Origin: Agriotes lineatus
Taxonomy: Eukaryota > Arthropoda > Insecta > Coleoptera > Elateridae
DNA: 64,000 nt
Reading direction: 5' to 3'
NCBI GenBank assembly: GCA_940337035.1
Contig: CALNHX010003325.1
Coordinates: forward strand, 88,706 to 152,705
Position numbers and translations under genes: made by a program. Below, in pieces: positions 44,901 to 56,214 of this stretch. The notes beneath the pieces are model-generated. The model was not told where the DNA came from and did no database searches. It was given only the letters and a program-made list of their open reading frames with translations. The first letter of the stretch is position 1. Every line of letters starts with the position of its first letter.

Positions 44901-45009
44901 GGAACATTATCATTAAACATTTCCAAAATTTGGAATCTGTCAATTTGGAAACTGACAATTATAATTTAGTACAAACTGAATTGCAGCAGGTCCTGGATAG
45001 CCTGAATCA

Positions 45010-45120
45010 GTTGGCAGTACTGAAGTGTATTGTCAGTATATGTCAAATTCGAGATTTGCAGGTTAAGTTTTACGTCAGTGTGTGTCAGATGACAAACAAA
45101 ACCTAACCTACTAACCTCGT
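45010..45120. repeat. Palindromic element P9 (centre-conserved family), partial
   Basis: GGCAGTACTGAAGTGTATTG, core AAATTCGAGATTTGCAGG, TTTTACGTCAGTGTGTG and the start of the complement arm; the right arm stops after CTAACCTCG, so it is truncated. Confidence 0.7.
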
Positions 45121-45149
45121 GTGTATATAAATTTACCATAGTTACGGTA

Positions 45150-45265
45150 TCATTTTTACTTTAGTCCCTAGGGATTAAATGAGTTACTTTAGTCTCTAGG
45201 GATTAAATGATCTACTTTAGTCCCTGTTTACGGGGACTAAAGTTGATACTTTAGTCCCGGAAGTG
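45150..45265. repeat. Cluster of ACTTTAGTCCC motifs
   Basis: Three direct copies of ACTTTAGTCYCTAGGGATTA (first two nearly identical, about 27-bp period), then GGGGACTAAAGT and ACTTTAGTCCCGG, so direct and inverted copies alternate. The same motif ends the hairpin at 44780-44885. Confidence 0.7.
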
Positions 45266-47893
45266 CAAAAAATATGTTTTTTGGGTTCAGGGGACTCTAA
45301 AACGTGAAGATCTGTTGAAAACTCAATTTTGAATTTTTGGGGTGAATCCAATACCTACTCCCTTTATTGTAAAAGGAAGTAATTATGAAAATTTTCATTA
45401 TTTAAATCGAAAATTGAACACCCTGTACACATAATATGTTGGGGTTTTCACCCGAAGGATTTTTTGTCCGGTTACAAGTAGACTCAAATCAGGATGGACT
45501 GTCTAAATTTGTTTTATTTTCTGTTTCGACGAATATCTTTTCATTTATAACTTTGCTATTTGTAAAAATAAACTTATCATAAAAAGGATAGAAATAGCCC
45601 TATCTAAGCTAGTACAACGTATCATTTAATTCGCTTTACGAGAAAGCTATACATCATTTCTTTTGTTGCTGCACTCATTGAATTGAAAAAAAAAAAATGC
45701 GTAGCGTATTTCACTCTCGTTTCCTGAAAACCGTTTGGATTAATATGAATGTCTGAAATTTTATTGCGGCTCTAGCTGTAGTGGAAGATTTGTTGATTTG
45801 GTAAGTTTATCATTAACCAACTTTTATTATAACTGTTGCAGGAAATTAATTATTCGCATTTTAATGAAAAAAAAAAAAGTTATGTGTACAACTAGTTTTG
45901 AAAGTCATTCTTTTTCTCATGAATTTGCAGTTTGATTAACGCAAGCAAATAAGTCTGTTTGCGATTGCAAAAACGCAGAAAAAATATTTTCAGGTATTTT
46001 TACTTACTCAAAATACACTGAATTTCCATGCCTGTTTTTGAATATTTCTCAATGATTTTTAAACTAGTGGAAAGGTTATTATTTCTATATTCCGATTATG
46101 TCAAATTAATCTCTAAATTATTTCTAACCAATGCTACATAAATTGTTTAAACAAAGCCTACCGGTTAATTATTTAGTCTGCATAATAATTTGTGTGCCTA
46201 ATATAAATAAGCATTACTAAGTCTTTCGTTTTGAGTTGTAAAAAATATTCCAGGAGGCGCTTTTAGCGAAAATATGCAAGACAGCTTGAGCACGAGGGGC
46301 GGTTGACCTCAATGGGGATTCCAAGGCAGAGTTTCAGATGTTTACTTGCAGCTAACGACGTCAGCTTATATCTTTTCAGGCTGGAAGCCGTATAAATTCA
46401 CAAATCGCAGGAATCAGATTTTGTAGTACAAATGATACGTAATATTATAATAATAAACAAAACCAAGTGTGAGCCGATAAAAGGGGCTCCATATCGTTTA
46501 TCATTTGTTGTCAGTTTGCTTTTAATAGCTGCCTAACAGCTAATTGATGATATTAAGGAACCGAGTTATTTATTTTATTTGCAATTACAATTACATACAA
46601 AGATATATACAAACGACGAAATAAAATAAAACCACAATAAAAACAAATATATGCTATATTTCAAAACAATGACTGCTTGATGCAAACTTACTTATTTCTA
46701 AAATCGGCTGAGAGACAATGAGAAGTTGTGTCTACCTGGTTTTTCTAACCCAAGTTATTATCGTTCGAAGGTTGTATTAACCTTGGCAACATCGCACGTC
46801 AGTTTGAAGAAACGGATTCTAGAATCATGGTTCTGCTCTGAGATCGTCGAATTCCCTGAGCTATGTTTAACTGGGATCGCTACCGCCAGAGGGCTAGGAC
46901 CTGGGAGCCTAGCGGACGGGAGTTTTTAGGCTATATGCTAATACTGCCCAGTGCTGAGTCGCTTCTAATTATATACTCTTTGGTATTAGCGTTATTAGTT
47001 TATGCTATATATGGCCATGAATAGACAATCAATTGGGTAAACACAGTCGAAGTGTATAATAATAATAATAATAGCGGAGTTGCAAGGGTTTTTAAAAAGA
47101 AAAGACGGTAAGAAAATAATAACGGGTTTTTGTTATCGAATCGGTTACTTGCTGTGCATTAAGAGTTTCGTGGAAAAAAATGTAGTGAACCCGGGATTCC
47201 TCGTTCTTCATAAATGGCTTGTTGATACTAAGGAAGATTGCTACAGGCGAATTTTTTTGAGAGCGGGTACCATTTTCCATGTTGACTGATTAAGGAACCA
47301 CAGGAATCGTTGCATAGTTTTTGCCTGTTGTTACAGGTACTATTTGATTCTATTTTCGTCATTGGAAATTATAGCGACAAGTTTGGGGCGACGTAATCGT
47401 ATTAGTTGGTAAAATTATCTTCCAACGGACTTTACTGCGGAGATGGTTGATTGCGGTGACGTTTAGCGGCTGTCAGTATAAGCTGTTAGGAGAGCAGATC
47501 ATCCTCTTGGTCAGTGATGCATGCTGGTTAAGCTTCTGGGAGGCTAGGTCTTCAATTCCGCAAGCGTAACGAATTCAGATAAGTGAATTAAAGTTAGAAC
47601 TGTGATATTTTGCATATTTTCAAAGGTAAGAACAGTTTATAACCCCATAATTGTGCACTCACTAATAATATACGTGCGTTAGTTATTAGAGTCAGACAAG
47701 TAGTTAAAAAGTTAATTGACGTAATCTTAAATGGAGTGCCTGATTGAAATATGATTAAATAGGAAATTGAAGCTGAGATTTGTCCCTTTTATGCAACAAT
47801 AATAACCAAAACAATAAGTATTACTAAATCTATGTAAAGAATTGCTTTTTTCATTTAACCGTTCAAGTTTCAAAGATTGTAATGTGCTATATA
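45266..47893. other. Long intron stretch without a recognised gene
   Basis: AT-rich with several poly-A/T runs, an (AAT)n run at 47060-47075 and GC-richer sequence at 46240-46400 and 46800-46925. Short frames (46726-46929, 47080-47289) show no domain and no splice context I trust. I see nothing else. Confidence 0.45.
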
Positions 47894-48447
47894 CAGCGTG
47901 TTAGGGAAGTCAATACCATAAATTGTAGGGATGAAAGAACTGTAAGAATGGAGTCAAAAGTTCCTTAGACATTTTAGATTAGATGTACAGATTCTTCACA
48001 ACTCGATGTTAAAAAATGCCATACATTTTTTGTATCTACTGCTGAAATGCATATTCATACAATCCGTTTTTGGAATTTAGTGTGCTGGTGTCACAAGCTG
48101 GGAGTATTTGAAAGAGTAAGAGGGTCTATGTTACGCAAGGTCGAAGCTTGCATTAGAGCAAATGGCTCACACTTTGAGTATTTACTATAAATAATTTTTA
48201 TTTGATTCGTTAAGCATTTAAGTCGTACAGTGCATAATTGCTTAGTAACAGAGGATGATCAAAACTTAAACAATGTTAATGGATCTCATTATGTCAGCAG
48301 TTTCAAAAATTTGCAGCGCCGTTTTTAACATCCATTCCCGAAGAATCTCTGCATTTAATAAAAAAAAAATGTCTTGGGATTTTTCACCTACATTTTTGCC
48401 ATTCTTTCATCCCTACAATTTATGGAATTGACTTTCCTAACACCCTG
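47894..48447. mobile_element. 554-bp TA-target MITE
   Basis: Ends CAGCGTGTTAGGGAAGTCAA and complement of CAGGGTGTTAGGAAAGTCAA, continuing ATAAATTGTAGGGATGAAAG over about 55 bp. TA at 47892-47893 and 48448-48449. Its right end forms part of the target of the hAT insertion at 48453. Confidence 0.85.
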
Positions 48448-48757
48448 TATATCAGGGTTGGCAAAAACCCGGGTTTTTTCAGAAATTATCTGCCCGCTGG
48501 ATTTTTTCGAGTTTTTTTTTAATTTCAGATAAATTCACTGTTTTATTTATGTAAAAATCTGAATGAATATTAACTTGTATTTTTAGGTAAAAGGAAGATA
48601 CTTGGGTAATTTGTAATTTACCTATAAATAAGCAAATAAGCATTCTTTAAACATGTAAAGCATTTTATTCGCAATCACATTGTAATGTGTCAATTTCATG
48701 ACATGACAACAGCTGGGAACTAGATGATTACTTGAAACTAGCCAGGAAATTATTACA

Positions 48758-49909
48758 TAGAGTCCCTGTATATAGTAAGATAAGAGTTGGGACATGTGGA
48801 ACCAATGTCAAATACCACTTGATTCCTCATCGAAGTTTTTTTCGCTTGTTAACCTTCAGTTTTGTTTGATTTGACAAATATCCCTTGCGTGACAATATGC
48901 ATGTCAATAAATTCTTCGATTTGACATTGTCATTATTTTTAAACATTTACTATTTACTAATGAAAATATATTACGTATTAGGTATGAAGAAACTTTAATT
49001 GCTTCCAACGCTTGTAATTCCAGCTAACATAAACACTAAATCATGAGTAGCAATCACAGTATGATTCGGGAGAGTAATCCAACCAACAAATTTTTCAGAA
49101 GCCACGCAGCATATCTATGTACTTTTTCTAATTCATTTTGTCCAGGGTAATTATAGGTATATACTTTCTTAGTGATTCATATAATTTCAAAAGTGTAAAT
49201 ACATCCTGTAAAATTCCACTTTCAAGTTTTAAACATTCCAGTTTTCTATTTAATGTTCAAACGGAAGGATATGGTAAATGCAGCTTTAATAAGCTATTAT
49301 AACCACTGGCTCCAAAGGTAAATTTAAGATGTAATGCGGCCCTGGCAGTTTCATTGAATGATGGAATGAAGCAGTTGGTTTTGCGATGAATAACATTAAT
49401 TTGAGCAGGATTGAAAATATTTTCTAAATTTTCAATTTTGTGGTTTCTTCTCTTGTCAGTTCATCGCTCAAAATCTTCTTATTATGGTTTAAAATACTAA
49501 TCGGCAAACATTTAGTATAGTTGAAACTTGGTTTTAATACGTTTCTATAATCTTTTGAAGCTCATAGATATTCTTGTCACTGAAATTTTGTTAGCCATTG
49601 GTCTCCTGTGAAATCCTGCTTATACAAGCGAAATCCATCCATATTTAAGAATTTCTTATTCTACTACCTCTCTTAGCGTTGATTTTTTGAGAAACTTGTG
49701 AAAATAAAATGCCTGACTTGTATTACTACAATTAAGTGCTGAGCAGCCTGTCATAGTGACAGCAAATAAACTTTGATATTTCGTTATTCAGTTTGAAAAC
49801 GAGTTGTCAAATTGTGTAAAAACATATACTCCATGAGATTGGTTCCAACCAATAAAAAACGGGCATCGCACATGTCCCAACTCTTACCTTATTATATACA
49901 GGGACTCTA
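48758..49909. mobile_element. 1.15-kb element nested in the hAT-like element
   Basis: TIRs of about 40 bp (TAGAGTCCCTGTATATAGTA, AGAGTTGGGACATGTG) flanked by TTATTACA on both sides (48750-48757, 49910-49917). Interior AT-rich; a few minus-strand stretches stay open but match nothing I know. Confidence 0.85.
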
Positions 49910-50079
49910 TTATTACATACCCCGAAAAATATTACATACCTCAAGAGTGGGGTGTTTCCATGGTAACAAAACATTGAGTGGGTTGTTTTCATGGTAACAA
50001 AAATATTAGCTACATCTAGATCTTTATTATTCAGAATTCAATTGTAGTTATTTTTAAAATTAGATGATTGCAAATAAAA

Positions 50080-50215
50080 TAGTATACATACCACGGTGGA
50101 AAGTTTCATCCCTGTCTCGAGATAAAGTTAACCTCGACGCTACGCATTTCGGTAAACTACCTAATCTCTCGACAGTAATGAAACACTTCCCACCTCGCTA
50201 TGTAATATACTATAA
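50080..50215. repeat. Imperfect hairpin unit (homologous to 53082-53212)
   Basis: GTATACATACCACGGTGGAA and TTCATCCCTGTCTCGAGATA on one side, TAATCTCTCGACAGTAATGA and ACTTCCCACCTCGC on the other; centre CGACGCTACGCATTTCGG. Read on the minus strand it aligns with 53082-53212 over its length, with paired differences in the inner stem. AAAATAGTATAC borders both. Confidence 0.65.
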
Positions 50216-50619
50216 ATGGGGTTATATGTATACTTAAAAGTAGATTTATCAAATTATGTTCTACAGTAAGGGGTTCTGTTACCATGACAGCGACCGGAAA
50301 ATGATATTTTCCCATCTGGTGTCATGGTAACTTATTTCCCGCACGGGGTGGGAAGTAAATGTTGGTAACGGCTCATTTTCCAACTTTTTAAAAGACGGTA
50401 ATGATCTTATTAGATATATGGTCGTGAAAAAAAAAATCTTCCTATTATTAATTTTTGGGCTCGAGGCGCGATTTTTCCAAAAACTATACTTTTTGCAAAA
50501 CAACTGTTCAAATGAAAATTGTAAGTAATTGCATAATATATGAACCTGTTCTATGAAAATTCATTTTGATTAAACAATTATAAAATTTCCTCACAAAACG
50601 GCAAAAATAAGAGTCAAGT

Positions 50620-50840
50620 GCCACTTCCGGTTGCCTCATTTTAACCAAAAATCAGTAGGTCCTCTAAATTTATATTAGAAACGATGGTATAAATTTTCAG
50701 GCCGATCCATTAGATGACAGACAGATAGACTCGCACACTGACAGGCATCACTTCAAAAACGGCAAAAATTATTAGTTTGAAAAAATCATGGTTTACTATA
50801 CTTTATTTTACGAAGTAAAATGATTGAAATTGCTATTAAT
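50620..50840 (+). repeat. TTCCGGTT/GACAGACA module
   Basis: ACTTCCGGTTGCCTCATTTT, ACCAAAAAT, CTCTAAATTTATATTAGAAA, GACAGACAGATAGAC and AAATCATGGTTTACTATA with TTTTACGAAGTAAAA. The module at 56655-56930 has the same blocks in the same order. Confidence 0.7.
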
Positions 50841-50979
50841 AGTAGATTTTATACCACTTACAACTTTAGAATACTTTTTTTCAATTTTTGAAAAAACCCA
50901 GATTTTAGTTTAAAACTCGCAGGTTTTTTCAACTGGGTTTTTTCGGGCTGAGGAAAATCATGCCAACCCTGCTGTATAT

Positions 50980-51689
50980 ACAGCAAAGTTTTCTTTCACC
51001 TGTATAAGTGTACTTGGGAGTAATAAAACTTGTTGGTGCCTAGATAATTAGGACCTTTCTATCACTAAAGAATACAAGCCGTCTCCACTGAAATTAGTGA
51101 CGGGCCCCCAAGCACACTTATAGCGAACAATTTTTAAAGTAAAATATAGAAGTGTGATCTAAAGGTAAAAGAAAAGCCAACAAAATAACTGTTATACATT
51201 TAGAGCCGGCTCTACAAATCAAGGATCAAGTTATCCGGGGATAAATAGCCTAAAATGATTGCTGTAACAAACTGCGACAATTATACCTCAGATAGCTTAT
51301 TCTAGGTATATACCTGAGCAATTTTTCTAAACAGATGCACAACTTGAATCTTCCATACACTGTTGAAATAATTTCAAAGTACAACCTACTCCGTTTCTAT
51401 AATAAACCAGTTGAAAATGCTAATGAGAGTGGATGACCGAGCAAGCAACATGTTCAAGTCTGAGGGATTTTAAATATTGTATGCTCTCCGGCTACCATGC
51501 TAACATCTGTGGTAATCATTAACCACTACCCAGTTTATAACTTCGTGGTTAAAACAGACCACTGACCTAAAATAACGCTGAACGAAACCTGTCTTTTTGC
51601 ACATGTTCCTTAGAAGATAGATAGGTTTGTTCTTCTTTTTAAAAAATTATAATAGAAGTTTTTGTTAAATTTGCATGATTAATATTATA
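50980..51689. other. Intron sequence, nothing recognised
   Basis: No gene, TIR pair or satellite that I would defend. Confidence 0.4.
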
Positions 51690-52734
51690 CTAAATAAAAA
51701 TCATTAAGTCGTAAATAGTTTAATATTTAAAAAGACGTTTCGCACAATTAAAATTGGCTTCATCAGTTTACGAATTATAAATGCATTATGTTGAAGGGAT
51801 AAATTGGAAAATTTACAAATCTGAAAAGTTATAGAGAAAAATAGGTTAGAGAACATGAAAAAATTTCCTCAAATATGTGTACTTACGGTTTATTAAATTA
51901 TTGGAGAACAAAATTTCTTAATCATTACGACTTTTTTTATTATTTTTTTTTATTAAAGTATGAATAATTGGTTAATTAAAATTTACATTTTGAATATAAG
52001 AAATTGTTATATAGGTGTACACACAATTAATATTTTACTAGCTTTCATGTTGAGGAATGCAAGCTGTCTGAGTTTATTAGATAAATAATGCAAGGTTACA
52101 TACAAATATTTGCACTTTATCAGTAAGTGCGCAGAACGCTTAAAAATGGAAATGCATACATTCTATTAATGCAGGGTAGTACTAAGTGAGATTTGAAAAT
52201 TTTTACTATACAAGGCGATTTTAGCAAAAGAAACATTATTTAAGAAATGTGTTTTTTTGGTATTTTATTTGAATAAATTATGATAAATGGAACTTGGATT
52301 GTCTATATCGGTTCTATAATTAATTGCTGTTTGTATTTCAATCATTTGCAAACATAATCTCTTTTTTAGATTGTTCTCCTTATGTAAGATTGTTGGTTTG
52401 TTAAAATTAAAATTGTGATAGTTTTCGTTGGCGTGGTCAGTTAATGCAGTTTTTTGATTAGAGGTTGAAGCTCAACTTTTATAGAGAATTTGTGTTGCAT
52501 TAATCTGTTTTTCAGTAGCTGCTTTGTTTGACCGATATAAGTGGAGGTACAATTGCTGCAATTAATCTGATACACTATTTTAAATTGCATGTTTAGTTGG
52601 GTTTTATCCTTAAGGTTTGTAAAAAACATTTTACCTAAAGTATTGTTGTTGTTATATGCTATTATGAAATTGTATTTGTTAAGCTCCTTTTTGATTTTTT
52701 CAGCAAGCTTGGGAATGTATGGGATTGAATAGTA

Positions 52735-53081
52735 CCGGGTGGCCATAAATATCTGATATCACATTACCTTTGGAATCAACACTGCTTTATTAAAGTGATG
52801 AATCCAACTAAAGTAAATGTCATTAATGTCATCACAACTAAAACTCCTATTTGTCAAAAATTATTACAGATTGCAATAAGTAATGGAGTTAGAACAGGAG
52901 ATTTTTATAATTGAGTCGTATGCTAAACTGCAGAATCCAGAGCACATTCCCCTCCTCTTATTGCATTTTATTACATTACATAGGTATCAATACTTATCGT
53001 AATTAAAATATAATGCTAACCAACATTTATAAGTAGCTAATTTCATGGCTACCGGGATCTCAGATATTTATGGCCACCCGG
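52735..53081. mobile_element. 347-bp TA-target MITE in the Penelope-like element
   Basis: Ends CCGGGTGGCCATAAATATCT and complement, about 22 bp, TA on both sides (52733-52734, 53082-53083). Non-coding. Confidence 0.85.
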
Positions 53082-53212
53082 TATATTACAGCCTGAGATG
53101 GGAAGTGTTTCATTACTGTCGAGAGATTAGTTGGCTGATTGAGACGCGAAGCGTCAAAATCAGCTATTATCTCAAGACTAAGGAAACTTCCTGTCGAGGT
53201 TTGTATACTATT
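53082..53212. repeat. Imperfect hairpin unit (homologous to 50080-50215)
   Basis: GGGAAGTGTTTCATTACTGT, CGAGAGATTAG and GGCTGATT pair with AATCAGCT, TATTATCTC, CTAAGGAAACTTCC. Centre GAGACGCGAAGCGTC. Followed by TATACTATTTTATTCGCAAC, whose complement (GGTTGCGAATAAA) recurs at 53404-53420, so it may be the end of a small element. Confidence 0.65.
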
Positions 53213-53584
53213 TTATTCGCAACCACTTTATTCTAAACAATAATTGGAAAAATTATTATATTATGATACGACACGTTGCGACGCGCATGAATGGATCAAC
53301 GAGATACCCAGTATCCCTACCTACTCAGAGGTCGGGAAGTAGCGGGCTGAAATGTATGACTTCCCCCACTCAAATGAGGTCAGGAATGTTAACATTACAT
53401 ATATGGTTGCGAATAAATGTATTTATCTTGTGTTGCTATAAAATAATTGTTAAATTCATTACCTAAACAATTAGGTTGTAATTCTATTGGTTGATTGAAT
53501 TTGTTAATGTTTTTTATTGTATTGATACGTATATTAATTTGTTTTTTAATCAAATCTACAGGATAATCATTTATGCATAGTATA

Positions 53585-54097
53585 AGCCGTTCACGACCTT
53601 TTTGGGACAGAGTTGGCTATGATTTTTTCTTTTCATGTTGGACTAACTGATTCGATGATGTAGCGGATGCAACTTTTTTTTTCTGTCAGTGTCTGTTCGA
53701 CATTTTCTTGCCACCACATTGCCAGATTTAATATTTTAATATTCGTAAGAAAATAAATGATTTATCAAATGTGTAAAAATAATTTTATTTTCCGTCAAAG
53801 GAAAAGTCAAAATGCCCAAAATAATTTTGTTGCAACAAAAAAATTTCCACTAAACGATGCTACTTCCACTTTAAAAAGGACAGACCAGATCTAAAAGAAC
53901 ACGAGTTGATGTCGAGACTAGAGAGAGATCCGGCAACAATGTACCTATTCAGAAAATATAACCTTAAACTGAAAACAACCTAACCTAACACAAAAATTGT
54001 CAATTTCCATGAGGGAGTTTAGTTGCAACAGAGGTTCTGCCAACAAAATTACTAGATGGTCATAGCCTCACCTGACCCAAAAAGATCGTGAACGGCT
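53585..54097. mobile_element. TIR element of 513 bp in the Penelope-like element
   Basis: Ends AGCCGTTCACGACCTTTTTG and complement of AGCCGTTCACGATCTTTTTG, then GGCTATGA; TATA on both sides (53581-53584, 54098-54101). Non-coding. Confidence 0.8.
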
Positions 54098-55604
54098 TAT
54101 ATATTAGTTATTATTTCTAAGTTTTGTTTATAAAATTCTGAAGAAGAGAGTTTGATAGCTCTGTCTATTAAGTTGTTAACTACGCTTGTTTTATATTTAA
54201 TTGAAGTGTTTGAATTAAAATTTAAATATCGGTTTGTTTTTATATTTTTGCGATACCAATTTGTTAAAATATTCCCATTAGCTTGCCTGTATAAGGTTAA
54301 ATCAAAAAAGTTTATAGATGCATTTGATATGTGTATGTTTTTTAATTCTGTTCCAATTATTTTTAATTGTGTCTATTGCAAGATCAATTGGTATGTTTGT
54401 GTAAAGTGAAACAACATCTAAAGAAAAAAGGCCATGGTTTTTATTTAATTTGATATTATCAATGTGTTGTTTGCATTTCCATGAATCTTGAATAGTAAAT
54501 TTATTAAGTGTGGTGACATTCGTTAAAATGTTTGAAAAATATTTAGACAACTTGTAAATAGTCATATAGGAAGCAACTATGTTTTCTTTATGTAATTTTG
54601 GTAACCCATATATTTTTGGCGGAAGTCCGTTATGTGATATTAATGTTTTATATGTTACGTTGTCAATATAATTATTATCTAAGAGATTTTTTACTAATTT
54701 CTTGTTTTTATTTTGAATTATTTGAGTAGGGTCCTTTGCTTCTTTTTTATATGTGTCAACATCAACTTAATAAATTTGTCATTTTGTTATGATAATCAGT
54801 TTTTATCATTATTACTGCTTTTTGGGTTTTATCTGCTGAAGTTATGATTAGTTCTTTATTTTTATTAAGGAAATGTTTAGTTTCTTGTATATTTTTTGTT
54901 AGTTCTTTGTTATATTTTAATTGTGCAAAAGTTAAAGGTTGATGTTTATTATTTTTATGATTTGTTAAAATGTTACAAATAATAGCACGTATTGAATTTT
55001 GTTGGTTCTTCTATTTTACTTATTCGTATTCTATCCGAATCTGACATCAAAATTTAAAATTTCCGAAAAAACAAACACATATCGGACTATACTTAGAAGA
55101 CTTTTTGCAATTTAAAGTCCGTATGCATAGTCATTCGCCAAAGGCTCGCCAGAGTTTCGTTATGAATAGTATGTTGGCAGCACTGTACGTCTATGTCAAA
55201 TTCGAAGATAGCAGGTTAGATTTTGTGTCATAACTGACGGAAAACCTAACCTGATAACCTTGAATTTGACATGGACGTACAGTACTGCCAACATACTATT
55301 CATAACGAAACTCCGGCCAGGGTAGCAGGAACAGGGGGGCAAGGGGAGCGGTCACCCCCTCATAGAATATATCGGGAGGGGGGGGATAGTGTAATTTGCC
55401 CTTGTCACTACGCTGCAATGTGTTTTTACATATACTTGTGGTTATAATTTTTGCGGTGGGTTTTATGTCGACAGGTTGACATTTCATTATTCTAAATTGT
55501 AGCTTGGGCTATTATAAACTTGAAATGTTATTTTAAAATTTAGTTTTAACTAATTAGGTAGGTATTGCACTAGGACAATTTCAGTTTATCATAAGAACTA
55601 TAAT

Positions 55605-56085
55605 CCTATAACATAAAATCGTTGGTCTCTTTCTTTCTTTGTTTCTTTCTATCTTTCTATGTTTGTTCGCTGTCTCCTCCGAAGTTACTGGACCGATTAA
55701 GTTGTACGATGGCTTAGAAGTTTGCTAATTTTTAGACTTGGATCGTAGGCCGGTTTTTATTTTCAAAAAGAATACGAAAAAGTTTTAATTTAATTAAATC
55801 CTCTAAGCAGCGGAGCGGAGCGCCTGTCGCCATGGGCTACGGTGTGACGGCTGGTGTCGCCGTGTGCTATTAGCTGGGATGAATACCTATGTTCATATAT
55901 CATCATAGCGGCGCATTGTTCAAACAACCCAGGTTGGTCCTGGGGTAGAGTGCTCGCCTGCCACTCGGGCGGCTCTGGTTCGATTCCAGGCCGATGCATC
56001 CTTTTTTAAAATTTATATTAATGAATCTCTCTTAAATTAGCAAACCGAAGCGTAGTTCGGGTGACTCACTAGTTTATTATAATTA
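55605..56085 (+). repeat. tRNA-Gly-containing repeat family, copy 2 (most complete)
   Basis: CCTATAACATAAAATCG, a CTTTCTTT-rich stretch, TCCGAAGTTACTGGACCGAT, AGGCCGGTTTTTATTTTC, a GC-rich insert (55800-55900), the tRNA-like part (55925-55998), then GCAAACCGAAGCGTAGTTCG and GTGACTCACTAGTTTA at the end. Confidence 0.7.
55925..55998 (+). tRNA. tRNA-Gly-like sequence within repeat
   Basis: GGGGTAGAGTGCTCGCCTGC (A-box) and GGTTCGATTCCAGG (B-box), loop CTGCCAC, 3' side GCCGATGCA. The acceptor 5' strand does not pair, so probably not a working tRNA gene. Confidence 0.5.
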
Positions 56086-56214
56086 CGGTGTCAACCAATC
56101 AACATGAACTCGAACCTCACTGCAAAAATAATAACCACAAATTTATGTATTTACCGGTTTCAGGATATTAAGCCTTTGTTTACATATACAAAAGTGGGCT
56201 GGTAACTAGATCAT

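Larger units (their letters stand above)
48453..50971. mobile_element. hAT-like element, 2.5 kb, non-autonomous
   Basis: Ends CAGGGTTGGCA and TGCCAACCCTG, flanked by the perfect 8-bp duplication CTGTATAT (48445-48452, 50972-50979). No transposase is recognisable. It contains a second element (48758-49909) and the hairpin module (50080-50830). Confidence 0.85.
51690..55015 (-). pseudogene. Penelope-like element with RT and GIY-YIG parts
   Basis: Minus strand, from the right: LIITSADKTQKAVIMIKTDY (about 54850), GLPPKIYGLPKLHKEN (54590-54640) and SLDVVSLYTNIPIDLAID (54380-54435), which are Penelope-type RT blocks. Further left, after two insertions, MATRYYSIPYIPKLAEKIKK and INCSNCTSTYIGQTKQLLKN (52500-52570) form the GIY-YIG-like endonuclease with its Cys pair. 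The 3' end has TGATGAAGCCAATTTTAATT and GTGCGAAACGTC, usual near Penelope-like termini. Frame breaks and insertions at 52735-53081, 53082-53470 and 53585-54097 show it is dead. Confidence 0.75.
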
